From positions 41,206,916 to 41,270,915 of the forward strand of contig CM037857.1 of assembly GCA_021292105.1 (NCBI GenBank): 64,000 nucleotides of DNA. Reading direction: 5' to 3'. Below the pieces are notes generated by a model that made no database searches, was not told the DNA's origin, and was given only the letters and a program-made list of their open reading frames with translations. The DNA is from Anadara kagoshimensis (Eukaryota; Mollusca; Bivalvia; Arcoida; Arcidae). Position 1 is the first letter of the stretch. Each line of letters starts with the position of its first letter. Position numbers and translations under genes: made by a program. Shown here in pieces: positions 23,150 through 34,492 of this stretch.

Positions 23150-25385
23150 TGGACCATACCACTAGATACTCTAGCCACACCATAACACTTAAACATACCA
23201 CTGGCTACTACAAGCATGTGGTAGTACTTGGACCATACCACTGGAAACCATAAGTACGTTACTTGGACCGTTTCACTGGGAACAATAAGCACAAGGTAAT
23301 ATACATATAATACTTGGACCATACCGCTGGGAAGTATAATACTTGGACCATCCTACTTGGAAGTATAATACTTGAACCATACCACTGGGAAGTATAATAC
23401 TTGGACCATACCACTGGGAAGTATAATACTTGGACCATACCACTGGGAAGTATAATACTTGGACCATACCGCTGGGAAGTATAATACTTGGACCATCCTA
23501 CTGGGAAGTATATAAACACATAAAAATACTTGGACCATACCACTGGGAAGTATGATATTTGGACCATCCTACTGGGAAGTATATAAACACATAAAAATAC
23601 TTGAAACATACCACTGGGAAGTATAATACTTGGACCATCCTACTGGGAAGTATATAAACACATAAAAATACTTGGACCATACCACTGGGAGGTATAATAC
23701 GTGGACCATCCTACTAGGAAGTAAAATACTTGGACCATACCACTGGGAGGTATAATACTTGGACCATCCTACTGAAAAGTATAATACTTGGACCATACCA
23801 CTGGGAAGTATAATACTTGAACCATACCACTGGGAAGTATAATACTTGGACCATGTTACTGGGAAGTATTATACTTGGACCATACCACTGGGAAGTATAA
23901 TACTTGGACCATACCACTGGGAAGTATAATACTTGGACCATCCTACTGGGAAGTATATAAACACATAAAAATACTTGGACCATACCACTGGGAGGTATAA
24001 TACTTGGACCATCCTACTTGGAAGTATAATACTTGGACCATACCACTGGGAGGTATAATACTTGGACCATACCACTGGGAGGTATAATACTTGGACCATC
24101 CTACTGAAAAGTATAATACTTGAACCATGCCACTGGGAAGTAAAATACTTGGACTATGCCACTGGGAAGTATAATACTTGAACCATATCACTGGGAAGTA
24201 TAATACTTGGACCATACCACTGGGAAGTATAATACTTGAACCATGCCACTGGGAAGTATAATACTTGGATCATACCACTGGGAAGTATAATACTTGGACC
24301 ATGCCATTGGGAAGTATAATACATGGACCATGCCACTGGGAAGTATAATACTTGGACCATACCACTGGGAAGTATAATACTTGGACCATACCACTGCGAA
24401 GTATAATACTTGGACCATACCAATGGAAGTATAATACTTGGACCATGCCACTGGAAAGTATAACATCTTGATCATACCACTGGGAAGTATAATACTTGAA
24501 CCATACCACTGGGAAGTATAATACTTGAACCATGCCACTGGGAAGTATAATACTTGGACCATACCACTGGGAAGTATAATACTTAAACCATACCACTGGG
24601 AAGTATAATACTTGTACCATACCACTGGGAAGTATAATACTTGGACCATACCACTGGAAAGTATAACACTTTGATCATGCCACTGGGAAGTATAATACTT
24701 GGACCACACCACTGGAAGTATAATACTTGGACCATGCCACTGGGAAGTATAATACTTGGACCATACCACTGTGAAGTATAATACTTGAACCATACCACTG
24801 GGAAGTATAATACTTGAACCATGCCACTGGGAAGTATAATACTTGGACCATACCACTGGGAAGTATAATACTTGTACCATACCACTGGGAAGTATAATAC
24901 TTAGACCATACCACTGGAAAGTATAACACTTTGATCATGCCACTGGGAAGTATAATACTTGGACCACACCACTGGAAGTATAATACTTGGACCATGCCAC
25001 TGGGAAGTATAATACTTGGACCATGCCACTGGGAATTATAATACTTGGACCATACAATTCGGAAGTATAATACTTGAACCATGCCACTGGGAAGTATAAT
25101 ACTTGGACCATACCACTGGGAAGTATAATACTTGGACCATACCACTGGGAAGTATAATACTTGAACCATACCACTGGGAAGTATAATACTTGAACCATGC
25201 CACTGGGAAGTATAATACTTGGACCACACCACTGGGAAGTATAATACTTGAACCATACCACTGGGAAGTATAATACTTGAACCATGCCACTGGGAAGTAT
25301 AATACTTGAACCATACCACTGGGAAGTATAATACTTGAACCATACCACTGGGAAGTATAATACTTGGACCATACCATTTGGAAGT
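23150..25385. repeat. 29-bp tandem array, about 75 units
   Basis: The core unit is 'aagtataatacttggaccat' + 'accactggg'. Variants include tggacc/tgaacc, ataccac/atgccac and a longer form in the left third with 'tatataaacacataaaaata' inserted (23513, 23582, 23653, 23955). The left edge (23150-23330) is strongly diverged. A duplicated block is visible: about 24655-24720 and 24915-24975 both carry 'gtataacactttgatcatgc' followed by 'ggaccacaccactggaag'. Because 29 is not a multiple of 3 and the unit lacks stops on the minus strand, ORFs of up to 230 codons appear with an 87-bp period; these are not genes. Confidence 0.97.
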
Positions 25386-25640
25386 TTGAATTAGGGCATT
25401 CGCAATATGACTGTCGATGTATGATTGGTCACGTGAGCAGTTCTTGCTTATAATTATTGTTTCATTCGATTATGATCGAAACGGGTAAAAGTTAATTGTA
25501 CAGCATTTAATACATTCAAAATTTGTTATATGACAACAGACAATATATCCTTTTTTACTGTATCCAATGATAATATTTAAAAATGATATAAAACATTTTC
25601 AAAACCAAACATACCAATCCATGTCCTAATCGCAATTTTA
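25386..25640. other. Non-coding AT-rich stretch
   Basis: Nothing recognisable. Confidence 0.3.
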
Positions 25641-25647
25641 AAGCAAA

Positions 25648-25825
25648 TTGGCTAATAAAATTAAACACCCGAGCTTCCATTTAGGGAAATGAGGTCGGGT
25701 GCACCGAAAAGATAAATACCTAAAAAATAACATATTAAACAAATTAAACTGGCTAATAAAATTAAACACCCGAGCTTCCATTTAAGGAAATTAGGTCGGG
25801 TGTACCGAAAAGATAAATACCTGCC
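25648..25825. repeat. Tandem duplication of a short dispersed motif
   Basis: Two copies about 100 bp apart share 'ctaataaaattaaacacccg', 'agcttccattta', 'aggtcgggtg(c/t)accg' and 'aaaagataaatacct'. Inside each copy 'cacccga' and 'tcgggtg' form a short inverted pair. Single related motifs occur near 6690 and 10870. Confidence 0.85.
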
Positions 25826-26060
25826 CTAATTATAAGCATTGTACCTTTGTTTTGTTTTGTGTCTGAAAAAACTTTTAATCTATTACAATAGATAAGATTG
25901 TTGTAAACTAGAACATATGGCTACATTTCCTTCCATGATTCATTTGTCTGTAAATTCTTTGAAGAAGAAACTATTAATATTTTAATACACTTGGTAACCG
26001 TTTAACATTAGTATTTAGATAAATATGCCATATTGGTAGTCGAAAGTGTATAATTAGTAT
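25826..26060. other. Non-coding AT-rich stretch
   Basis: Nothing recognisable. Confidence 0.3.
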
Positions 26061-26170
26061 TGCCATGTGCTGATTTTGAATTTTTATTAAAATAATGCAT
26101 TCAAAATCAGCACATGACAACTGATTTTGAATGCAATTTCTTAATAAAAATTCAAAACCAGCACATGACA
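26061..26170. mobile_element. Nested inverted repeat, family D-like
   Basis: The outer arms 'tgccatgtgctgattttgaa' and, inverted, 'ttcaaaaccagcacatgaca' surround another inverted pair ('attcaaaatcagcacatgac' / 'aactgattttgaatgcaatt'). The word order (TGNCAT..tttgaatttttatt) resembles family D elements at 31.4, 38.0 and 40.2 kb. Confidence 0.7.
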
Positions 26171-27278
26171 GTATTTGATCTAAGCATTGTTACTTAAGCT
26201 GTTTCAATGTCTCCAATATTAAAACCTGTTCATCGTCATGCAAGGTGTTTTATCATGTAGAATTCTGTAAACTTGAAAAATATCTTGGTTCTTTTCCGAA
26301 TGAAATTATAAAAAATTGAAACATTGCAATATACCATTTTTGAATTTTATCATTGGAAACGATAAAAATGTCTAATGTTCCAAAGTTTGTATAGAAACAA
26401 GTAACTAATTACTATGATCTATTCAAAAGTAGATTTGTTACTTACCTTTTTTGCTTCTTGAAGGATTGAGGAAAAAATAAATAACTAAATCACTTTGAAA
26501 ATAAAAATTGTCATGTTAGCACAGAGTTCCATATTACAAATGATAAAAAGCACAAGAGTCCAAATTATAACTGATAAACTAAAATCCGAAAAATGGCTGA
26601 TATACAAAATTTAAGTTGGATCAACCGGACCTTCAAAGTAAAAACGATATTCCAGAAAATTACTGATGCACAAAATATAAGTTGGTAGGGTCAACTGGAT
26701 CTTCAAAATATAAAAATGATATTCCATAAATTACTGATACACAAAATCTGAGTTGGTTAGATCAACCGTACCTTCTATATAAAAACGATATGTATATTGA
26801 TCTTATATATAACTGTAGTTTCTATATTATTCCAGATTACAATTCTATAAATTATTTCTCGGGATCGGTCTGTAATTCCAAGATTACCCTATAGCCATTC
26901 AATTTTGATTTGGTTTACTGGAGAAAGCTTTTGCTAACCAGATGATGGGGTCAGTTGATAAGAAGGCCAGTTAGTTATCGGGTTTCTGTTTTAATTCGGT
27001 TTTCTCTGCTTTCTGATGGACACACGTTAACAAACTGATAATTAACACTGCCTGTATTGACCTTATCGAGTAGAGGATAATATCGACTGATGGTAAAACA
27101 ATCCAGAAATCAGAGTTGATGATGAAAGAATAATAAAGATGGAGTTACATGGATCAGGAGATATATATCACCGCAGACTTTTACTGATGGTCTCTGAAAT
27201 CAACATACCAAATCTGTGTTATATGTTATCGTACAGCTTGAAATTTACAATTTAGCAGTATATGTCATAAATAATTAA

Positions 27279-27280
<2 letters not shown>
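26171..27280. other. Non-coding stretch with a degenerate local repeat
   Basis: Between about 26590 and 26795 three diverged copies of a roughly 80-bp segment carry 'acaaaat(t/a)taagttgg', 'gatcaaccg' and 'aaaacgatattcca'. No gene is supported. Confidence 0.5.
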
Positions 27281-27336
<56 letters not shown>

Positions 27337-27364
27337 TAAAAGTATCAACATGACATGTCATAAT

Positions 27365-27402
<38 letters not shown>
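27281..27402. repeat. Two (GA)n microsatellites
   Basis: Tracts at about 27282-27333 and 27369-27401 are separated by a spacer whose ends ('gaatttaa(a/g)agtat') recur after the second tract, so tract plus spacer was duplicated. Confidence 0.95.
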
Positions 27403-27405
<3 letters not shown>

Positions 27406-27851
27406 TAAGAGTATCTACATGTACATGTATGATTTAATATAAAAATGGTGCAAAAATTCTATTTTAAACAATTTTATAGTCTAGCTTAGATCGATAAGCC
27501 CTGCATTTAGCAAATCATTGAAAATGTTTTGGATTTATATTACTGGCATAAATATAAACGCATGCATGTCAGCAATACTCATGTATGCCTTACATGAGAA
27601 ACTGTATGATTTCAAGTCCTTGAAATGACTTTGATATAACTTTGTGCACTTTTAAGCCTTTTCTGCGTACATTTATTTTGTTACTAGTTTTACATAAACG
27701 GGTACGCGAGGGACAAATACATGAACCTAGTTTCACAGCTAAGATTTTCTCTAGTTTTAGCAACTTTTGGCAACATCTTGTGGTACTGAAAAAAAAAGTT
27801 TTATCAAAAACAGAATAGAGGTACCATCCTCATTTTATCATGACCTCAAAT
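27403..27851. other. Non-coding AT-rich stretch
   Basis: Nothing recognisable. Confidence 0.3.
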
Positions 27852-27853
27852 TA

Positions 27854-28030
27854 CAGTCGAACCTGCTTTAAAGATCACATCTATATAAGGACCACCTGCT
27901 TATAAAGGACAGTATAATTGTATTTTAATTGTTCTTTATTCATATTATTTGAACCTGTATATAAAGGTCACCTGCCCATAAAGACCACTTTTACTGGTTC
28001 CCTTGGGTGGCCTTTATACAGGTTTGACTG
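27854..28030 (+). mobile_element. Family B MITE (CAGTC..GACTG, TA-flanked)
   Basis: Ends 'cagtcgaacctgctttaaag' and inverted 'caggtttgactg' are flanked by TA (27852-27853 and 28031-28032). The interior is made of short words repeated in both orientations ('ataaaggaca', 'cacctgc(t/c)tataaag', 'gaacctgtatataaaggtca'). CAGT..ACTG termini with TA duplication fit a non-autonomous Tc1/mariner element. Relatives lie at 34.5, 40.5 and 40.8 kb. Confidence 0.85.
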
Positions 28031-28032
28031 TA

Positions 28033-29320
28033 CTTGATATGATATCTGAACAATAACAGAATTTAATCAATTCAAAATTCTTAGAAGATTTAATATAATG
28101 TGACTCTATTACAAAGGGAAGTTAATAAAAGGGGTTCATTGCAAGATCCGAAAAGCGCCCGAAATTCGTATCTTTTATGACCGCGGCATACGGAGCTAGA
28201 AGGTAGACGCTGTTTCGGAGCTCTGGTCCATTGATGTATTACTTGCTGTAAATATATTGGTATTTTCAATTCAATGATTGTTAAGAAATTATACATTTTG
28301 TAAATTTTGTAGTTTGATTTTTTTCTATGGAGTATTTAATAATTTATTTAGCATTTATTTAACATTAGATGTTTTAAAATCGAGAACTAAACGGGTCATT
28401 TACAACAGCAATGCAAGATTATTCGAGTGACTAGTCTGCGAAGACTTTGTTAGTACTCTAGAGTATTAATTTGGTAAACGATTGACATCCCTAATACAGA
28501 TAATTTAAATCTAGGAAAAAGGTTTTGTTCAATTAAAGGAACGATTGTGAAAACGGGACTAGGCTGATTCCGGCAGGTTCCAGAAACCCTTGTATTTATC
28601 ATTAAAATCATCATTATTAGTTATGTACTGGGTAGTTTAATTACATCCAATCCGGGAATCTAAATATATATTTTATCGATAAACAGAATAATTTACACCA
28701 AAATGAAATAAATGAATAGAAATCAAACTGCCATCATCCTAAATCAACTTCACCTCTAGAGAATTATTACAATGTAACACTAACAAAAGATTTCAAAATT
28801 AAATGTTCTTACAATTTAGAATATCCGAAGTCATTACCAATATCCGACAACGAAACTCGTATAACTGTTGTATATATATTGTATACAGAGGCCGCTTAAA
28901 TACAATTTACTAACTAAAGCTAATTAGGCCTACGAGAATTGTGAATATATCGGGGAGCGATTTACATTTATTTTCTCTGATAATAATAAAACAGAACTTC
29001 ATATATTGGAATAGCTTTATTGATTTCTAGTATCACATTGCTATTCAAGAAACGTCCAGTTAGAGCGCTCAGTCATATTGGTTTTAATTCGCAAATAAAG
29101 TGCTGGATGGAAATCGAAAAATTTGTAATTTAGCGGAAGTCCCGACAGGTTCTCGTTAATATAGGATATATATATATGAAAACACTTGGTACCCTGTAGC
29201 GTTTTTATGATTACTTGAACGGCGTCATAATAACAAACAAGTACTATAAAATGAATGCAGGTTTTCCGTCATGTATAATAAGTTTTTATGCTCCTGATAA
29301 TTAGAAAGGGTACAGGACAT
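28033..29320. other. Non-coding stretch
   Basis: A short, somewhat GC-richer segment at 28130-28240 is open on the minus strand (68 codons in 28090-28296, with 'HKRYEFRALFGSCNEPLL'). It could be a dispersed repeat or an exon remnant; I do not recognise it. Nothing else is seen. Confidence 0.35.
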
Positions 29321-29324
29321 TTCG

Positions 29325-29925
29325 TCCCATGAAACATTTCATACCATACCATTTAGTACCATATCAGTGACATTTCATACCATGTCATTTCGTACCATAC
29401 ATTAGACTCTCCGTACTGAACCATTTGAACAATATACAAGACATTATGTACCATTTCATTTAAGACCATACACAAGACATTCCGTACCATGTCATTTTGA
29501 ACAATATACAAGACATTTCATACCATGTCATTTAGGACCATACACAAGACATTACGTACCATGCCATTTTGAACAATATACAAGACATATCGTACCATGT
29601 CATTTAGGACCATACACAAGACATTCCGTACCATGTCATTTTGAACAATATACAAGACATTTCATACCATGTCATTTAGGACCATACACAAGACATTCCG
29701 TACCATGTCATTTTGAACAATATACAAGACATTTCATACCATGTCATTTAGGACCATACACAAGACATTCCGTACCATGCCATTTTGAACAATATACAAG
29801 ACATTTCGTACCATGTCATTTAGGACCATACACGAGACATTCCGTACCATGCCATTTTGAACAATATACAAGACATTTCGTACCATGTCATTTAGGACCA
29901 TACACAAGACATTCCGTACCTACAT
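29325..29925. repeat. 36-bp repeat organised as a 72-bp dimer
   Basis: Two related 36-bp monomers alternate. One has 'gacattccgtaccatgtcat' + 'tttgaacaatatacaa'; the other has 'gacatttc(a/g)taccatgtca' + 'tttaggaccatacacaa'. About eight dimers, with less regular copies at the left (29325-29470). The regular alternation is a higher-order repeat: the dimer, not the monomer, is the current unit of amplification. Confidence 0.93.
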
Positions 29926-30450
29926 CTATATAGACTTTGGGTACTATCCCATTTTGGATCATATAGTAGGATTTTCGTACCATAGCTTGGACTTTTCATA
30001 TCCCATCTGACATCCGATATGTCGATATTCGAATTGTGTTAATTATAGTAGTTAATGTTTTAGATGTGTGTATCAGCTACGTCATACAAAATCAGTGGAT
30101 ACTACCGAATACTTTTACTTTTACCGAATATACTGGATCTGTACTTAATTTCACGCTGTTTTGTCATTTCCGATCTTTAAAGTAATATTTAGGGATTTAT
30201 AGAACAAACTTAGATCGACAATATATATTATGTTACGCTACGCGTGGTACACATTTTAGCGGGAAATTTTTGACAGCGAAAAAAGCGAAAATTAGTACAC
30301 CACGAATATAATACTACATTTACACAAACTTTTACTTTGCGCTCGTCAAATGTAGGTCGTTGAACTTAATTCGGTTGTTCTTTCGCCTCTTTTCCTGTGA
30401 CTTTGCTCGAATCTTGTCATTTTGATGATTCGGTTCATTATTTCATACAG
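29926..30450. other. Non-coding AT-rich stretch
   Basis: Nothing recognisable. Confidence 0.3.
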
Positions 30451-30452
30451 TA

Positions 30453-30660
30453 CAGACCTGTCGAAAGTTTAACACTGGGTTAACGAAAAGAGAGTCAAAA
30501 CTCGACTGCCGGGTGACCGAGATATGGATAGCTAGGGGTCGAAAAGCTGCTGAGAGGTAGATAGCAACTATCAAAACTTTTATAGCTAAGGGCGAGATAT
30601 GATTTGGCACCATTTCGTTAACTTTTTATTTTTTTTAGTTTTTTATTCAACCGTCACGTA
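30453..30660 (+). mobile_element. Family A MITE, right end degraded
   Basis: The left end 'cagacctgtcgaaagtttaa' + 'cac' is intact and preceded by TA. The interior 'gatatggatagctaggggtc' + 'gaaaagctgctgaga' and 'gcgagatatgatttggcacc' + 'atttcgttaac' matches the family. The right end is degraded beyond 'cgttaac', so the boundary is approximate. Confidence 0.75.
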
Positions 30661-31087
30661 CCTAAGCATACTTTTGAAGACTTATTAAAGCTAGTATACA
30701 TGTAGCTAGCTAGAAATGCGGTGCTTTCCCTTTCCGGAACACTCGAACTCACTCCAATGGTGGAGAAACTTTTTTCTTTGCTTTTGGGATTGTGATTTGA
30801 ACATTTTTGATTAATTTCAGTATAACTTGAAACTAGGAGTAACTTCAGTACGAGAGGAGATTTTATCTTCTATATAAGCTTGATATTGACGGTTTATTAA
30901 TTTTGTGAGAAGATAAACTTACAATGTTTGACTTAATGACAACATGATTGTGAGATGTTATCTCATGATAAACACCTTACTAACCCTTATTGATTAACAA
31001 GGGCTTTATTAAATATCAGTTCTACCAGCTCTGTCAGTACTTTGATTAATGATGACTATCAGATCTTCTGGATTGATTTCAAATACA
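30661..31087. other. Non-coding AT-rich stretch
   Basis: Nothing recognisable. Confidence 0.3.
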
Positions 31088-31295
31088 GGCAAACAACATT
31101 GATCTGTCCTCTTGACCTTTATTTAAAAAAATTGCATACGTTGATCCACCCAATGTTTTACAAATGCTAGGGTTCGCAGTTTTTACATAAACAATACATA
31201 TTCTTATGATAACCGAAATGAACACAAATATATAGATCTTATGATAATATCTATTTTATTTTAAAGGTCAAGCAGACAGGTCAATGTTGTTTGCT
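31088..31295 (+). mobile_element. Family C MITE
   Basis: The left end 'ggcaaacaacattgatctgt' + 'cctcttgaccttta' and the inverted right end 'aaaggtcaagcagacaggtc' + 'aatgttgtttgc' belong to family C. The interior shares 'gatccacccaatg'. Confidence 0.8.
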
Positions 31296-31368
31296 TACAC
31301 CATCATTTACATCAGTGCGTTTTCAGTTTTTACAGTTGTAAAACCAGATACATGTACATTTAACATTC

Positions 31369-31430
31369 TGTCATATAGCATTTTTGTTTTAAATTTAATG
31401 AAAAAATACATTTAAAAATGCTATATGGCA
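31369..31430. mobile_element. Short inverted repeat, family D
   Basis: 'tgtcatatagcatttttg' is matched inverted by 'aaaaatgctatatggca' with 'aaatttaatgaaaaaataca' between them. At about 62 bp this is a minimal family D element. Confidence 0.7.
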
Positions 31431-31682
31431 ATTTGATTAGTTTGGTTTTTTGCAGTTTTTATTGTCTTTTTAGCTGAATACTATTATAAAGTACATGTAT
31501 AATCTATAAACTCTGCATATTGATCTGAGTGAGTTTGATACCGCTTAGGTACGATTGGTATTTTAATAAAACGTTAGTTGTAATTACATTTCTTACTGAC
31601 AAGTTATACACTAACTTACGAGTCTTACTATTGATATGTTGGTTACAATACTTAAACGAACAGTCCATCTGAAGATACAGTA

Positions 31683-31728
31683 CGGAACTGTCGATAGTAT
31701 ACACCGAGCTATCGAAAAGAAGTCGAAG

Positions 31729-31765
<37 letters not shown>

Positions 31766-31821
31766 GGTAGGTGGGAGAAGTTAGAGAAGTTGTCGATTCA
31801 GCACTGATTCATACATGTCTG
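31683..31821 (+). mobile_element. Family A MITE carrying an (AT)n tract
   Basis: The left end is 'cggaactgtcgatagtatac' + 'accgagctatcgaaaagaag' and the right end 'gcactgattcatacatgtct' + 'g'. TA lies on both sides. The centre is replaced by an (AT)n tract at about 31731-31764. The copy is diverged but fits the family. Confidence 0.65.
31729..31765. repeat. (AT)n microsatellite
   Basis: About 17 AT dinucleotides inside a family A copy. Confidence 0.95.
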
Positions 31822-31867
31822 TACTGTATTGATTGGTTTGCTTATTACATACTAAATTAAAAACCTT

Positions 31868-32850
31868 TAATGAACGAGAACCACAATGTGTAATGAACTA
31901 GAGCCACAATGTGTATGAACTAAGGCCACAATGAACTAGAACCACAATGTGTAATGAACTAGAGCCACAATGTCTAATGGACTAGAGCCACAATGTGTAA
32001 TGAACTAGAGCCACAATGAACTAGAACCACAATGTCTAATGAACTAGAGCCACAATGAACGAGAACCATGATGTGTAATAAACTAGAACCACAATGTGTA
32101 ATGAACTAGAGCCACAACGTCTAATGAACTAGAGCCACAATGTGTAATGAACTAGAGCCAAATTGAACGAGAACCACGATGTGTAATGAACTAGAGCCAC
32201 AATGTGTAATGAACTAGAGCCACAATGAACTAGAACCACAATGTCTAATGAACTAGAGCCACAATGTGTAATCAACTAGAGCCACAATGAACTAGAACCA
32301 CAATGCTTAGTATACTAGAGCCACAATGAACTAGAACCACAATGTCTAATGAACTAGAGCCGCAATGTGTAATGAACTTCAGCCAAAATGAATTAGAGCC
32401 ACAATGTGTAATGAACTAGATCCAAAATGAACTAGAACCACAATGCCTAATGAACTAGAGCCACAATGAACTAGAACCACAATATGTAATGAACAAGAGC
32501 CACAATGTGTAATGAACTAGAGCCAAAATAAACTAGAATGACAATGTGTAATAAACTAGAGTCAAAATGAACTAGAGCAGCCACAATGTGTAATGAACAA
32601 GAACCACAATATGTAATGAACTAGAGCCACAATGAACTAGAACCACAATGTCTAATGAACTAGAGCCACAATGAACTAGAACCTTAATGTGTAATGAACT
32701 AGAGCCACAATTAACTAGAGCCACAATGTCTAATGACTTAGAGCCAAAATGAACTAGAACCACAATGTCTAATAAAGTAGAGCCACAATGAACTAGAACC
32801 ACAATGTGTAATGAACAAAAACCACAATGTGTAAGGAACTCGAGCCACGA
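31868..32850. repeat. Mixed 23-bp and 16-bp tandem array
   Basis: Two related units, 'aatgtgtaatgaactagagc' + 'cac' (23 bp) and 'aatgaactagaaccac' (16 bp), alternate irregularly over about 1 kb. The 16-bp unit equals the 23-bp unit lacking 'tgtgtaa'. Variants include gtgtaa/gtctaa and agagcc/agaacc. Minus-strand ORF 32572-32802 is a read-through of the repeat. Confidence 0.93.
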
Positions 32851-33138
32851 ACGTTATAGTAAAATGCCAAGGACTTGCAGCTTCCTGTTCTGCAGTGGTT
32901 CATTATTAGATAGAAAACAACAGGATAGCGAGTAAATAATGAAAATTGGTTTTCTGTATGATTATTTTATTTGTTTGCAACTCAATAACAATATTATTCC
33001 CCGTTGTAAAACGATTTTCGAATACTAAGAGAGCAGAGACACATTGACTACAATCATATATATATATCTATAAATCATAACCTTAATGAAAGAAAAACAC
33101 AACTTGGTTATTATGTACAATAACAAACAAAGTTAGAT
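32851..33138. other. Non-coding AT-rich stretch
   Basis: A short (AT)n lies near 33055-33068. Nothing else is seen. Confidence 0.3.
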
Positions 33139-33879
33139 ATGGGTTATGTCTTAAAAACGGTAGTAGAAAGCCGTAAGAAAGCACCTGCCAAAGACATTTG
33201 TGTTAAACCGTTGTTCATGCATATACATCAACCAGAAAAACAAATCGTTTGTGAAATGTTTGTCACAGAGAATGATAATTATCACAGCTTAAGGGAACAC
33301 ACTATAATGTACATTCCAGGTACATATAGTCCCCTCGGAATATATGTAAACAAAAAGTTAATAACAACTTATGATGTAATAATTAATACATTATTTACTT
33401 GTTTTTCTATTAATCAATTAACTTGTTTCATAGTTAATACGCTATATTGGAGCTTGTTCCCTACACGGGAACTTTATACAACGAAGCAAGCTGCTTGACC
33501 CAGAGATGTTTCATTCTCAGGCTTATCAAGCCAAAATGTATTATACTCGTCATCGCAATGCTGTTGGTGCTGCAATAACGTTTGCGCTAATTTTAACAAG
33601 CATCCATTAGTCCATTTCTGTAATCAGGATCATATACCTAAGTCTTGGTGCCATAAACAGGTACTAAAGGCAATTAACTATCCAGGTGTGTTGAACCTTG
33701 TAATTACTTTGTCTTTAACGACTACTACAAACAGTGCATTGTACTTTGCGGGCGATTTCCTCCTTGAAGACAGAACGTTTGAAAGACATGGCTGTTTACT
33801 CTTACCATCTGGTGTTGTGTATAAAACGCTCACTTCCATTGATCCTGTTATAGAAGCTGATAACCAAGATACTGGTTAA
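33139..33879 (+). CDS. Possible two-exon gene of unknown function
   Basis: Two open stretches sit 200 bp apart and can be joined by a GT..AG intron without a phase break: exon A 33139-33319 (ATG; in-frame stop TAA five codons upstream), donor CCAG|gtacat, acceptor 'tttcattctcag' at 33520, exon B 33521-33879 ending TAA. The product would be about 179 residues. Exon A part: Lys-rich start, then 'CVKPLFMHIHQPEKQIVCE'. Exon B part: a Cys/His-rich segment near its start with 'QCCWCCNNVC' and 'WCHKQ', then a Thr/Leu-rich stretch. AATAAA at 34069-34074, inside the downstream family C MITE, could serve as poly(A) signal. Without splicing, exon A stays open to 33498 and exon B is open upstream to about 33490. 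I recognise no family; it may be a decayed or TE-derived coding piece, or chance. Confidence 0.3.
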
Positions 33880-33905
33880 GAGAGAATACAACAGCATAGC
33901 ACATA

Positions 33906-34119
33906 AGCAAACAACTTTGACCTGCCCGCTTGACCTTTCATTAGGAATATTCGTATAGGACAGTCCACCCATTACTAATGTTCGCATTCGCAGTTAATGC
34001 ATATAAACTGTATGGGTTTAGTGATATGTAGACGAATTAATACATGTAGTTGTGTTCTTCTCGTTCATAATAAATATTTAAACTAAAGGTCAAGTGGACA
34101 GGTCAATGTTGTTTCCCTT
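33906..34119 (+). mobile_element. Family C MITE
   Basis: The left end 'agcaaacaactttgacctgc' + 'ccgcttgaccttt' and the inverted right end 'aaaggtcaagtggacaggtc' + 'aatgttgttt' are flanked by TA. The interior has 'agtccacccatt'. It starts 26 bp after the stop codon of the candidate gene above. Confidence 0.82.
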
Positions 34120-34490
34120 TACTAAACTAATACTCTTATCACCAATGTATAGAATTATATTTTATTGTGTAATGGATTCATAAATATATTAATGATGTAT
34201 TTAAACTCCAGCAATATTTTTCAAAGTACTAAAAACATATGCCACCGCATATCATAATTATGTCATAAACTGGAAAATTCATCGAAGAAAATTAAATTGT
34301 TTAATTTAGTTTCAAAACCGAAAATGGCACCTTTGATTATGACCTAAAAATAAACAGGTTTCTTACTTTGAGAATGTCTGTCATCACCATAAATATTATA
34401 AGTAGCTACTGACCGCAAATTTGTATTCCTTTGTCCAATATCAGAATTTAAAGAATAATTGATTTAAAAGTAACCGCATCGTAAATATAG
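34120..34490. other. Non-coding AT-rich stretch
   Basis: Nothing recognisable. Confidence 0.3.
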
Positions 34491-34492
34491 TA

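Noticed and set aside
23259-25377. Overlapping minus-strand ORFs of up to 230 codons with a 29-residue repeat
   Set aside because: The 29-bp unit lacks stops on that strand in all frames, so any frame stays open with an 87-bp period. Frame-shifting indels between units are tolerated, which argues against coding.
28090-28296. 68-codon minus-strand ORF with 'HKRYEFRALFGSCNEPLL'
   Set aside because: The segment is somewhat GC-richer, but there is no clear start context, splice sites or recognised family. Left as unexplained rather than called a gene.
29325-29925. Regular repeats resembling a CRISPR array
   Set aside because: The spacers are not unique: both monomer types recur, units are contiguous, and the genome is eukaryotic. 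It is a dimeric minisatellite.
32572-32802. Minus-strand 76-codon ORF with 'LVHCGSSSLDIVV' repeats
   Set aside because: Translation of the 23/16-bp array; the unit is not a multiple of three and no neighbouring coding signal exists.
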